A stretch of DNA of 64,000 nucleotides, taken from NCBI GenBank assembly GCA_963662865.1, contig OY759969.1, forward strand, positions 248,001-312,000, in the 5' to 3' direction. Position 1 is the first letter of the stretch, and each line of letters starts with the position of its first letter. This stretch comes from JAJDYQ01 sp963662865. GTDB taxonomy: Bacteria > Pseudomonadota > Gammaproteobacteria > JAJDYQ01. Below the pieces are notes generated by a model. That model had not been told where the DNA came from and made no database searches. It saw nothing but the letters and a program-made list of their open reading frames with translations. Shown piece after piece: positions 35,818 to 44,369 of the stretch. A program made the translations under genes and the position numbers.

Positions 35818-36756
35818 TTACCGGCGAGAGTCATGTCGAGCCTCGGTCGCCGGATAATGCCCTGTGGCTAATCCTCGCACCGTGCGGTTGTCCGATGTAG
35901 CATACAGTAGGGTAGTAATCTGCTCGGACACCAGGCCAATCATGAATACCAGCATGGCGAGCACGAACAGCAACAACCCCATATTGGTGAATCTGCCGTC
36001 TGTCGCATAGGTATAAAGGTAATATGAGTTGCCGAGGATGAAACAAAACAGGGAGGCAGGGGCAAATATCTTCAAGGGCGAGTACAGCGCACTGATTTTG
36101 AAAATGATAATGAAGAAACGAATACCGTCTCTTATCAGGTTGATATGACTTTTTCCTGATCGTTTGCCGGCATGTATTGGTACGTAAGTAATGGTCTTGC
36201 CGCTTCGGGCAAGCGCCATGGTAATGGTTGACGGATATGAAAATCCGTTGGGAAGCAGATATAAAAATTCCCTGAAATCGTCGGCATATACGGCGCGAAA
36301 ACCGGATGTCAGGTCTTTGATTGACTGGCCTGTCAGATAACTGGAAAGCCTGTTGTAAATAAAGTTTGCCATGCGGCGAGGGAGGCTGGCATGAGTCGAT
36401 GGATGTCTGGCACCGACGGCCATGATATAGCCTTCATTGAGTTTTTCTACCAGATCCAAAATGTTCTCCGGGTTATGCTGGCCATCGCCATCCATGAATA
36501 CGAATATCTCACGGGTCGCCGCCCTTGCCCCTGCCTTGATTGCCGCGCCGTTGCCCATGGAGTGCGGATGATGGATAACCATATCGGCGTAGTCTGCTGC
36601 GACCTTTCCGGTATTATCTGATGAACCATCGTTGACCACGACTATCTCGGCATCGCTCAGGATATTTCTGATGGCGGGCAGCACTGTGCTCAATCCTGTT
36701 TCTTCATTTTTTGCGGGGATAATGATGCTGATCCTGTCGTCAGTGATCTTCTCCAT
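35818..36756 (-). CDS. Glycosyltransferase family 2, polyprenyl-phosphate sugar synthase-like
   Basis: 312 residues from ATG 36756, which has CAGGAAA upstream; a start at 36792 is possible but less supported. GT-A domain with ISIIIPAKNEETGLSTVLPA, VVVNDGSSDNTGKVA, the metal-binding FMDGDGQHNPENI and LTSGFRAVYADDFRE, then two C-terminal membrane helices. This is the DPM1/ArnC-like type that makes undecaprenyl- or dolichyl-type phosphate sugars, the donors for GT-C enzymes such as the two TMTC-like proteins just upstream. First gene of the series 36756-32866. Confidence 0.88.
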   Translation of the reverse strand: MEKITDDRISIIIPAKNEETGLSTVLPAIRNILSDAEIVVVNDGSSDNTGKVAADYADMVIHHPHSMGNGAAIKAGARAATREIFVFMDGDGQHNPENILDLVEKLNEGYIMAVGARHPSTHASLPRRMANFIYNRLSSYLTGQSIKDLTSGFRAVYADDFREFLYLLPNGFSYPSTITMALARSGKTITYVPIHAGKRSGKSHINLIRDGIRFFIIIFKISALYSPLKIFAPASLFCFILGNSYYLYTYATDGRFTNMGLLLFVLAMLVFMIGLVSEQITTLLYATSDNRTVRGLATGHYPATEARHDSRR

Positions 36757-36813
36757 AGAATGGTTTCCTGAAAATGTGCATTTCGGTTGCAAGCTGTAAT
36801 ATATTGTAACGAC

Positions 36814-38739
36814 TTACTTCGTCTTTTGCTGATATTTCTGAATGATTTCTTTAAGCGCATCAATCGTTTCGATATTTAATTCGATATCAAGCCCGCTGAA
36901 GGTTTCCGGGATGGCATCCAGTATGGCGGCTGCTTCCTGGTAGAGCCCTGCCGATATCAGGAAGCTTGCCTGCATCAGCCGGATATCCAGGGAAGGACTG
37001 AAGATATATGCCTGCTCCAGGCTTTCCATCGTCTTTTGCAGGTCTCTACGGGAGGCAAAAATACGCGATTCCATGCGGTGTACCAGAAACCGGTTCGATT
37101 GGTACATATGGTTAAAACCGGGCGACGCCTTGATATTCTGCAGTAGATTATGAAATGATTGAATATCCAGGCCTTCAGGGCATTTCCCGTCATAGGCATA
37201 GGCCTCCAAGTTGGTTAATACTTCTGAAAAATGCCCATAATAGCGTACCTGTTTCAATTTTTTGATCGCCTCACCGGCCTTTGTCGAGGTGATAATGCCT
37301 GCCCGGCATTCAAAATAAAGCAGGGCCAGGGTCGACATTGCATGCTCATCCCTGTTCTCATACAGATAGTTGATATGGTCGCCTGCCAATTTTTGGGCTT
37401 CGGGCAAATCCAGGGAGTATAAAGTCTCGCTGGCAAATAGGCGCGCCCTGATGGAGTCTGGATGCTCCTCTGCCCATATCGTCGCGACCCGGGCAGTATT
37501 ACCCCATAATGATGCATTCGATAGGGACAGTATTGCGGTCATGGCGATATAGATACCGAGCAATGTATAGGAGTGCCTGCGGTAGCGGGTAGGAACCCGG
37601 CATAAAAAACAGACCATGCCGATCAGTATGCCCAGCATGGGTAGATAGTTCCTGTGCTCGAAATAAAGCTCCAGGGGAAGCACGGTAGATTCCATGGTAT
37701 GTCCGGCGTAAAACCAAAATATGGAAAACGCTGCCAGGCGGATTTTATGTCTTCCGATAATCGCAATAATCGGCAACAGGGTGACAAGCAGGACATGGAT
37801 GAAGGTTATTCTCGGGTCAAACAGGCTTTTTGATACGATGAAATCGTCGTGAAAAACACTGAGACCGTCCAGGCGTGGCAAGATGATGAGCGATAGATAG
37901 TCAATAATGGCACGGGCTTCGCTGTACAGGCGTTGAGGAAGATCAAAGGGTTTGGCCGTGTAGTGATCGCTTGAAAGGCCCATGTATGTAATCGATATGA
38001 TTAGCAGGATTGAAGGCAGGATGGCGAACAGAATTAGCCACCACTTCATCAACAACGGGCGTTCTTCCCTGTATTGGAAGAAAAAGTACTCTGTCACAAG
38101 AATATAGAGAAATAACAGGGCAGCGTTTTCCTTGCTGTATATGCCCGTTAAGGCAAAGAACGGGATGAATGCGCTTAACAACAGGGACTTTTTGATATTG
38201 TTTTCCCGCAGGGGTTGTCTGGCGTATAGATAGGTAATGAGCGCGAACAGGGTGAAGGCTGTACTCAAAATGGTCATGCGCTGAATGACATAAAATACGG
38301 TGGATGCCTGCAGGGGGTGGATAGCCCAGAGCGTCGCGACCGTCATGGCCATGAAACCCGATCTTCGAGTTTCATCACCTGCTGAAAGTATCAGCTTCCA
38401 TGTAAACCAGAATACCAGCACGCTGTTGAGTGTGTGCAGAAGCAGATTGGTGTACTTATGGGGATACGGGTCGCTGGGCCAGGCATGGTCATTGATAAAA
38501 AAACTGGCCAGACTGACCGGTCTGCCTGTCGGGCCAGACTCTCCTCCATGAAGAAACGCCAGAAAGCGGATATCGATACTCTTGTCCGCCCAGTTTTCCA
38601 GTGCGCCGAGATTGGGAATATCGTCCAACAGAAACGGCCCGGACAGCCCGGGGAACAGAATGGTTATTGCCAGTGTGACCGGGAGGAATACCCACAGTAT
38701 CGGGTAGATTATATGATTGACGGCGTTTTTCTGGTGCAT
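36814..38739 (-). CDS. TMTC-like membrane glycosyltransferase, copy near GT2
   Basis: 641 residues: about eleven membrane helices, then a soluble C-terminal part from about residue 400 with helix-turn-helix pairs of TPR character. The first loop has the acidic pair typical of GT-C enzymes (FPGLSGPFLLDDIPNLGALE), followed by SGPTGRPVSLASFFINDHAW and a DUF1736-like YFEHRNYLPMLGILIG. Eukaryotic TMTC proteins are O-mannosyltransferases; bacterial ones near pilin genes are candidates for pilin glycosylation. It is a paralogue of the gene at 39225-41168 and was probably duplicated early. Activity is inferred. Confidence 0.75.
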   Translation of the reverse strand: MHQKNAVNHIIYPILWVFLPVTLAITILFPGLSGPFLLDDIPNLGALENWADKSIDIRFLAFLHGGESGPTGRPVSLASFFINDHAWPSDPYPHKYTNLLLHTLNSVLVFWFTWKLILSAGDETRRSGFMAMTVATLWAIHPLQASTVFYVIQRMTILSTAFTLFALITYLYARQPLRENNIKKSLLLSAFIPFFALTGIYSKENAALLFLYILVTEYFFFQYREERPLLMKWWLILFAILPSILLIISITYMGLSSDHYTAKPFDLPQRLYSEARAIIDYLSLIILPRLDGLSVFHDDFIVSKSLFDPRITFIHVLLVTLLPIIAIIGRHKIRLAAFSIFWFYAGHTMESTVLPLELYFEHRNYLPMLGILIGMVCFLCRVPTRYRRHSYTLLGIYIAMTAILSLSNASLWGNTARVATIWAEEHPDSIRARLFASETLYSLDLPEAQKLAGDHINYLYENRDEHAMSTLALLYFECRAGIITSTKAGEAIKKLKQVRYYGHFSEVLTNLEAYAYDGKCPEGLDIQSFHNLLQNIKASPGFNHMYQSNRFLVHRMESRIFASRRDLQKTMESLEQAYIFSPSLDIRLMQASFLISAGLYQEAAAILDAIPETFSGLDIELNIETIDALKEIIQKYQQKTK

Positions 38740-39224
38740 ATGGGTGGAGGCTGTAAAGGTGTAATTAGCGGTTTATCTAACACGGTTCCATCACTGCACA
38801 GAATCATAAACTGACTCATGGCCTGCTGCCAGGTTCGGTAGTACGCCAGCCGGATTATCGGTTGAGTATCATGTGCCAGCCAACCCACCGTCATCGAAAG
38901 CGATGTCCATTGGTTTCCCATACGGTTTCCATTGATCTGTTCTGTAACCGGTTTCGAGCATTCTTGCGTTTCTGGGATCCCCTTTTTGTGTCTGTTCGCT
39001 GTGCATCAAAAGCCTGTGAGTCCAATCCTGTCACGACTGAGGACAGGGGGGCGGTTTTGGTGTTCGATGTCAATGGGGTCTGTACCACTCGGCACGATCT
39101 CCGGAAACCTGTGCAGCAACAAGTACAGCGGAATCAGGAACCGCAGTGTATAGTCGATACATGAAGTATTCCGGGCACCACGCAACGCCGCTATGGTGTC
39201 GCAGCAAGCCTCCGGAAATGCCTC
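38740..39224. other. Intergenic region between the two TMTC-like genes
   Basis: 485 bases. Short open stretches occur on both strands but none has a ribosome site plus coherent coding text. It may hold decayed sequence of a deleted gene (for instance a third pilin, given the pilin-glycosyltransferase order next door), but no pilin motif could be found. Nothing else seen. Confidence 0.4.
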
Positions 39225-41168
39225 TTATCTGAGATGACGTCCGCCATGGCCGCGATGCTCTTCTCTGGCTTTTATGATCTGCTTTTCCAGATGTTCAAGC
39301 TCAGCCGGATAATCCAGCTTGCCCAGCTCATGTTCGGTGTCCATCTGTTGCTTCAGCCTTGCAAGATGCTCCAGAGCCGCATCATACAGTCTGTGAGTGG
39401 CCAGTAATGCGGTCTGCTGGAGCGCGCTTTCGATATGTAGCGCCTGATTCTGAGAACGTTTGAAGCTGGATACTGCCTGCCGGTTGTCTCCGTGTAATAG
39501 ATAAATCAGCCCGCGAATATGGGAAATCTGGTGCAGTATGTCCGGACTCTTGCGGGCATGGGGATTCTCTTCCAGAGCGACCAGGATTTGCAGCGCGTAT
39601 TCATCATGGTCTTCGATACATACCGTTGACGACAAGCGCTCGCTTGTTGCTTGCAGCTGTTCGTAGGCACCAACTCGATCTTGATAATAGCCGGATCGCA
39701 TAATTCCAAGAAGCTTTGTCCCATCCAGTTTTCCTTCTAATGTTCGGTATTTGCAGTTGAGCTCCAGCCAGTGCAATTGTATGGCAATCCTGTCGGGGAG
39801 GCGGGATCTGGCTGTTTCCATGATTGCGAGAGCCTCATCATGTCGGTGGTATTTTTCTGCCACCAGGGCCGCGTTTCTCAGTGCACGCTGTGAATACGGA
39901 TGGATGCTCATCCACTGCCGGGCGAGCCACTGTTCGCTGGACCAGATGGTGGCCCTCTGCCAGGTCAGCCACGACATGAGCGTGATCAATACAACAGGGA
40001 GCAGTAACCAGAGTGGTCTCTGGTTGATTAGCCTGAACAGGCCCAGTATGGTGGGCAGGAAAAGAAACACGGCGGGCAGGTAATTACGGTGCTCAAAATA
40101 GATTTCAAGCGATATGACCGTTGACTCAATGAGATGACCGGCAAAGTAGAACAGCACACCCATGCTGAAATAAGGAAAACGTCTTCGACAGACCCACGAG
40201 AAGACGATGAGCGATACGATGGTCAGCAGGGCGGGCGCGGTGGATAGCGGTTGCAGCCAGCTCCTGGACAGCGGGAAATCCTGGGTCAATAGCCCTGGGC
40301 TGCCGATATGCGGGATAAACCAGTAATAGAGGTAGTCAATCAGGACCCTGGGCTGTGTCAGCAGGCGTTCCTCCAGGGTAAAGTTGCGGTAGGCGTATGC
40401 TGCAGGGATATCGCCGCCCCAGAGCCCATGGATAAAATAGCCGATGATGAGCAGTAGGGGTGCCCACAGGAAAGTCAGCTTCCAGGTTTTATTCAGCGGA
40501 GCTTTCAGTTGCCGGAGCACGGTGAGCTCCATCACCAGCGCCAATATCGGCAGTAAGGCACCATTTTCCTTGCTGAAGGTGGCCAGCATGCCCGCCAGCA
40601 CCAGGGAGATACTCATCAGGCCATAGGCCTTCCGCTTGTCTGTTGTAAGAAGGCTTCTTCCATGCACGTAACCTGTCAGCCCCAGAAGCACAAAAAGGGT
40701 CGACAGCAATGCCATACGCTGTACAGGGTAGAGCACGGTCGAGACATTCAGGGGATGCAGCAGCCAGATTGCCGCGACGCAAAGGGCCGTCAGGCTGGCG
40801 GTCCCGAGGTCATGGCGGAGACTCAGCAGCTTTTTGCTCAGTGTGAACAGCAGCAGCCCGTTGAAAAGATGGATGACCAGATTGGTGGTCTTGAATGGTC
40901 GGGGGTCTGTCGGCCAGTTGCGTGCGTCAATGAGGAAGCTCAACATGGCAATCGGTCGTCCGGTAGGCCCGGAGGCATTGCCAAAGACAAACAGCCTGAA
41001 GGTTCCCCAGTCTTTGACGCCATTGTATTTCCCGAGCGCATCCAGATTGGCAAAATCGTCAAACAGGAACGGCCCACTCAAGCCGGGCCAGTAAATCATT
41101 ACGCAGGTAAGGGCCAATAAGACGAGGCCGGCAGATATGACGGCGGTCGGAGGCCGTGACAATAACAT
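39225..41168 (-). CDS. TMTC-like membrane glycosyltransferase next to pilin
   Basis: 647 residues from ATG 41168. About eleven membrane helices, first-loop motif YWPGLSGPFLFDDFANLDAL, then SGPTGRPIAMLSFLIDARNW, and EIYFEHRNYLPAVFLFLPTI. From about residue 400 on there is a soluble domain of TPR-like helical pairs ending in a basic tail (REEHRGHGGRHLR). It lies 64 bases after the pilin gene, with the pilin terminator between, so expression may depend on read-through. The position suggests it modifies the pilin. A broken copy of its N-terminus is at 41885-42262. Confidence 0.76.
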   Translation of the reverse strand: MLLSRPPTAVISAGLVLLALTCVMIYWPGLSGPFLFDDFANLDALGKYNGVKDWGTFRLFVFGNASGPTGRPIAMLSFLIDARNWPTDPRPFKTTNLVIHLFNGLLLFTLSKKLLSLRHDLGTASLTALCVAAIWLLHPLNVSTVLYPVQRMALLSTLFVLLGLTGYVHGRSLLTTDKRKAYGLMSISLVLAGMLATFSKENGALLPILALVMELTVLRQLKAPLNKTWKLTFLWAPLLLIIGYFIHGLWGGDIPAAYAYRNFTLEERLLTQPRVLIDYLYYWFIPHIGSPGLLTQDFPLSRSWLQPLSTAPALLTIVSLIVFSWVCRRRFPYFSMGVLFYFAGHLIESTVISLEIYFEHRNYLPAVFLFLPTILGLFRLINQRPLWLLLPVVLITLMSWLTWQRATIWSSEQWLARQWMSIHPYSQRALRNAALVAEKYHRHDEALAIMETARSRLPDRIAIQLHWLELNCKYRTLEGKLDGTKLLGIMRSGYYQDRVGAYEQLQATSERLSSTVCIEDHDEYALQILVALEENPHARKSPDILHQISHIRGLIYLLHGDNRQAVSSFKRSQNQALHIESALQQTALLATHRLYDAALEHLARLKQQMDTEHELGKLDYPAELEHLEKQIIKAREEHRGHGGRHLR

Positions 41169-41179
41169 CGAGCACAATT

Positions 41180-41205
41180 AAAAAGGGCCTCTGTCAAAGA
41201 GGCCC
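41180..41205 (-). terminator. Terminator after the second pilin gene
   Basis: Eight-base perfect stem GGGCCTCT/AGAGGCCC (41185-41192 and 41198-41205), five-base loop, followed on the minus strand by TTTTT (41184-41180). It separates pilA from the glycosyltransferase gene. The same hairpin is repeated after the other pilin gene. Confidence 0.9.
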
Positions 41206-41231
41206 TCTTCACTCCTGTAAGCAGATGAGGT

Positions 41232-41654
41232 TTAGCCGCGGCAACGCGCCGGGCGATACTTTTTGTCCACATCACCGCCATCACATTCCCAGGAAATGGA
41301 ACCGCCAGAGGCGTCAGGCGACAACTCAAGGGTATTGTCGGTGGCATCTACTTTGGTGTTGTACGTGACAGTGATTACGCCATTGGCTACTGCGACGCTA
41401 TCCACTGCATTGCCTGTGATACTGGCCGCGGATACGAGACCGGCTTGGTTATTGGTCGCAGGCCAGGCGCCTTCAGAAGAGTAGTACTCAGCAACCGCGG
41501 CCTTTGCGCCGCCAGCCAGAGACAGGCCCTCAGTCACATTGGAACGCTTGGTGTAATCCTGGTAAGCAGGCAGCGCAATAGCGGCCAGAATACCGATGAT
41601 GGCCACCACGATCATGAGTTCGATCAGGGTAAAACCGGATTGTATCTTTTTCAT
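41232..41654 (-). CDS. pilA: Type IVa major pilin, copy 2
   Basis: 140 residues from ATG 41654, which has AAGGAG 8 bases before it; a longer frame to 41726 runs into the promoter. Short leader MKKIQSG, then mature FTLIELMIVVAIIGILAAIA with Glu5, the prepilin peptidase and helix signature. Two C-terminal cysteines (WECDGGD and ARCRG) form the usual disulfide-bonded loop. It shares a nearly identical first 60 residues with the other pilin and diverges after that. A sigma-54 promoter and a palindrome lie upstream. Confidence 0.95.
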   Translation of the reverse strand: MKKIQSGFTLIELMIVVAIIGILAAIALPAYQDYTKRSNVTEGLSLAGGAKAAVAEYYSSEGAWPATNNQAGLVSAASITGNAVDSVAVANGVITVTYNTKVDATDNTLELSPDASGGSISWECDGGDVDKKYRPARCRG

Positions 41655-41722
41655 TTCAGACTCCTTAAATTTTAAAAAGGTTAGTAATGGTAGGTTATAA
41701 ATTATACCTACTGTAAACAGAA

Positions 41723-41737
41723 GCAATTAGTGTGCCA
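41723..41737 (-). promoter_or_regulatory. Sigma-54 promoter of pilA copy 2
   Basis: On the minus strand TGGCACACTAATTGC fits TGGCAC-N5-TTGC exactly. It lies 69-83 bases before the pilin ATG. RpoN and the PilR activator are both encoded in the window. Confidence 0.9.
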
Positions 41738-41869
41738 TCCTGATGTTGATCGGCCTGAATCCCACACCAAAGACAACTATTTCGCATTAGAGACAATACC
41801 TTGGGGATGTGCGGCTGCGGATTTTGCTGTCGTGGATTATTGGTGAGAATATCATTGTTCCGTTTGAAT

Positions 41870-41904
41870 TGACAAAATCTGTCTTCATATGACAGATTTT
41901 GTCA
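41870..41904. promoter_or_regulatory. 14-base palindrome, probable PilR enhancer, copy 2
   Basis: TGACAAAATCTGTC and its exact reverse complement, separated by seven bases. It lies 133 bases before the sigma-54 promoter of pilA copy 2. It holds CTGTC/GACAG words, similar to the (C/G)TGTC boxes bound by PilR in Pseudomonas upstream of pilA. Present again, with one mismatch, at 42964 at the same distance from the other promoter. Confidence 0.6.
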
Positions 41905-42262
41905 GCCCTTTGCCTGATTTGGCCATACGGTATCTCAGTTGTCGTTGTATTATTCTCAGTATTCTGGCTGCTTCAGCTTGATTCCACTGTGTCTGTTTCA
42001 GTACTGATAATGATTTCAACTCGTTCAAAAAGTGAATGGCCAGATTAGCGATCTTGAATGGCCGGAGGTTTGTCGGCCAGTTGCCAGCGTCAATGAGGAA
42101 GCCGAGCATGGCAACAGATCGTCCGGCAGATCCGGAAACATTATTAAACAGGAATGGGCCACCTGAACCGGGCCAGTAAATTACTGTGCATGAAAGGGTT
42201 AATGAGACGAGGTCGATAAATATGATAGCGACCGAAGGTTGTGGCAATGAATGATCGTGCAC
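41885..42262 (-). pseudogene. Chimeric remnant: glycosyltransferase N-terminus joined to PilR C-terminus
   Basis: 125 codons. The first part (IYWPGSGGPFLFNN, SGSAGRSVAMLGFLIDAGNW) copies the start of the TMTC-like protein at 41168 but lacks about 25 residues between FLFNN and VSGS. The second part (LKQTQWNQAEAARILR, QRQLRYRMAKSGKGLT) copies the last 35 residues of PilR (LEQTQWNRTEAARILK, QRQLRYRMGKLGVKD). It marks the junction of a tandem duplication that placed a second pilA behind the first. Not functional in either role. Confidence 0.85.
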
Positions 42263-42266
42263 AATG

Positions 42267-42292
42267 AAAAAGGGCCTCTATCGAAGAGGCCC
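42267..42292 (-). terminator. Terminator after the first pilin gene
   Basis: GGGCCTCT/AGAGGCCC stem (42272-42279 and 42285-42292), loop ATCGA, followed on the minus strand by TTTTT. Copy of the hairpin at 41180-41205. Confidence 0.88.
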
Positions 42293-42318
42293 TCTTCATT
42301 TTTGCAAGCAGGTAAGGT

Positions 42319-42741
42319 TTAGTAGAGGCAACGCGACGGAAGATATTTTGGGTCCAGACCATTAGTGCTGGCGGGTTTACACGACCACTCAATGGTGCTA
42401 TCGCTGGGACGAGGCGATAATAAAAGGCGCTTGCCGGTTTCTACTCTATGATTGAACTCAATCAGGATCTGACCATTGGATACGGTGATCCCGTGTACTG
42501 CGTTACTTTCAATATTGTTGCCAATCCTGGCGGCAGTATTATCAGTAGGCCAGAGGCCTTGGGAAGAGTAGTATTCAGCAACCGAGGCTTTTACGCCGCT
42601 TGCTAGAGACAGGCCCTCAGCCACATGGGAGCGTTTTGTGTAGTTTTGATAGGCAGGCAGCGCAATAGCGGCGAGAATGCCGATGATTGCTACAACGATC
42701 ATCATTTCGACCAGGGTAAAACCGAATTGTATCTTTTTCAT
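42319..42741 (-). CDS. pilA: Type IVa major pilin, copy 1
   Basis: 140 residues. Leader MKKIQFG then mature FTLVEMMIVVAIIGILAAIA with Glu5. Cysteines in EWSCKPAS and PSRCLY form the C-terminal loop. Ribosome site GAGGAG before the ATG. First 60 residues nearly the same as pilin copy 2; the exposed C-terminal half differs (for example GITVSNGQILIEFNHRVE here), as expected for antigenic divergence after duplication. It lies directly downstream of pilR. Confidence 0.95.
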   Translation of the reverse strand: MKKIQFGFTLVEMMIVVAIIGILAAIALPAYQNYTKRSHVAEGLSLASGVKASVAEYYSSQGLWPTDNTAARIGNNIESNAVHGITVSNGQILIEFNHRVETGKRLLLSPRPSDSTIEWSCKPASTNGLDPKYLPSRCLY

Positions 42742-42815
42742 TTCAAACTCCTCAAATATTTAAATATTAAATGTTAATAACGATAGGTTGTATACAAACT
42801 TGAGTGAAGCAAAGA

Positions 42816-42830
42816 GCAATTAGCGTGCCA
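42816..42830 (-). promoter_or_regulatory. Sigma-54 promoter of pilA copy 1
   Basis: Minus-strand TGGCACGCTAATTGC fits TGGCAC-N5-TTGC exactly, 75-89 bases before the ATG. Confidence 0.9.
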
Positions 42831-42963
42831 CTTTGATGACAACTGGTCTGAATTCGCATCAGAGGTGGTAATTTCGTGTTAGGGGCGGTACCTTGGGGTG
42901 TGCGGCCATACGGGCTTCACTGCTGTGGACTAGCCGGTAAGAAGGCTGTTGTTCCGTTTGAGT

Positions 42964-42998
42964 TGACAAAATCTGTCTTTATATGACAGTTTTTGTCA
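42964..42998. promoter_or_regulatory. Palindrome at the end of pilR, probable PilR enhancer, copy 1
   Basis: TGACAAAATCTGTC and GACAGTTTTTGTCA (one mismatch), seven bases apart. It overlaps the pilR stop codon and lies 134 bases before the pilA copy 1 promoter, the same spacing as at 41870. It could also act as a hairpin at the pilR transcript end, but no T run follows. Confidence 0.58.
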
Positions 42999-44369
42999 GT
43001 CTTTTACACCAAGTTTGCCCATACGGTATCTCAGTTGCCGCTGCGTTATTTTCAGTATTCTGGCTGCTTCAGTTCGATTCCATTGTGTCTGCTCCAGCGC
43101 TGAAATGATTTCAGCCCGTTCAATATTCTCCAGATAATTCGACAGCGATTTTTCGCCACGTGGAGACAGGTGTATTGAATGTCCCTGCGCATCACTGGTT
43201 TCTGTCGATATGCCAGCGGACCGGGGACGGGTTGCCGTTGTTAAATTGAGATCCCAGGCCTCAATCGTGCGGTTCTCACAAATGGCTGCGGCCCCTTCCA
43301 GTATGTTCTCCAGTTCTCTGATATTGCCGGGGTAGTGGTATTCTTCCAGTTTTCGTATCGCTGAATCGGTGATTTCGATATCCATGCGATAGTTACTTTG
43401 CAGGCGTTCCATAAAATGGCGTGCTAATAAGGGGATGTCGCCGTGCCGTTCCCGAAGAGGCGGTATTCGCAGGTTAATCACGTTCAGCCTGTAGTACAGA
43501 TCATCCCTGAACTCTTGCTTTTCTACCAGTGCCGCAAGATTTTTGTTGGTGGCACTCAGTATCCTGATATCTATCGGCTGTTCGTCATGCTCCCCTACGC
43601 GCCGGATTGCCCTTTCCTGGATGGCGCGCAGCAATTTGACCTGCATCGGGGGAGGAAGCTCGGCAACTTCATCCAGAAACAACGTGCCTTTCTGTGCGGC
43701 ATGAAACAAGCCTTGTTTATTCTGAGTCGCGCCGGTAAAACTCCCCTTTTTATGACCGAAAAATTCACTTTCCATCAACTCACCAGGTATGGCGCCGCAA
43801 TTGACGGCAATAAAAGGGCCTTCAGATCTTGGTCCGAGCTGATGGATTGATCGAGCTACCAGTTCTTTACCGGTTCCCGACTCGCCACTGATATGAACGG
43901 GTGCCTCACTTCTGGAAAGCTTACGAATCATTTTCTTGATGTGTTGGATGACATTCGATTCGCCCAAGAGAAGTCTGGCAGTTGAAGCGGTTTCAGGTCT
44001 TTCGCCTTTCAGTCTGAGCGTATTTGTGGCGAGATTACGTAATCTCGCCAGATCCAAAGGCTTGGAAATAAAGTCAAATGCCCCTGTTTTCAGGCTTTCC
44101 ACGGCAAGATCGGCATTGCCGAATGCGGTAATGACGGCAACCGGCAGATCAGGGTAATTTTTCTGGATCCTGTTAAGCAGCTCCATGCCGCTGCCATCCG
44201 GCAATCTCATATCGGTGATACACAGGTCATATTGATTCTTGTCGAGAAAGTCGTAGGCCTCGGCCAGGGTCCCGGCCAGAGTGCACTGGATGTCCATACG
44301 TGAGAATGTGAGATCAATGAGCTCAAGTATGTCGGCTTCATCGTCAAGAATTAAGGCGTGGTGCGGCAT
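42996..44369 (-). CDS. pilR: Sigma-54-dependent response regulator
   Basis: 457 residues: receiver domain (ALILDDEADILELI, phosphorylated Asp in YDLCITDMRLPDGSGM), AAA+ domain with Walker A GESGTGKELVARSIH, GAFTGA-type loop GSFTGATQNKQGLF and Walker B GTLFLDEVAELPPP, and a Fis-type helix-turn-helix (TEAARILKITQRQLRYRM). Its stop and the pilS/pilR border (overlap of one base at 44369) fit a two-component operon. Activates the pilA promoters together with RpoN. A copy of its last 35 codons is found at 41885. Confidence 0.95.
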   Translation of the reverse strand: MPHHALILDDEADILELIDLTFSRMDIQCTLAGTLAEAYDFLDKNQYDLCITDMRLPDGSGMELLNRIQKNYPDLPVAVITAFGNADLAVESLKTGAFDFISKPLDLARLRNLATNTLRLKGERPETASTARLLLGESNVIQHIKKMIRKLSRSEAPVHISGESGTGKELVARSIHQLGPRSEGPFIAVNCGAIPGELMESEFFGHKKGSFTGATQNKQGLFHAAQKGTLFLDEVAELPPPMQVKLLRAIQERAIRRVGEHDEQPIDIRILSATNKNLAALVEKQEFRDDLYYRLNVINLRIPPLRERHGDIPLLARHFMERLQSNYRMDIEITDSAIRKLEEYHYPGNIRELENILEGAAAICENRTIEAWDLNLTTATRPRSAGISTETSDAQGHSIHLSPRGEKSLSNYLENIERAEIISALEQTQWNRTEAARILKITQRQLRYRMGKLGVKD

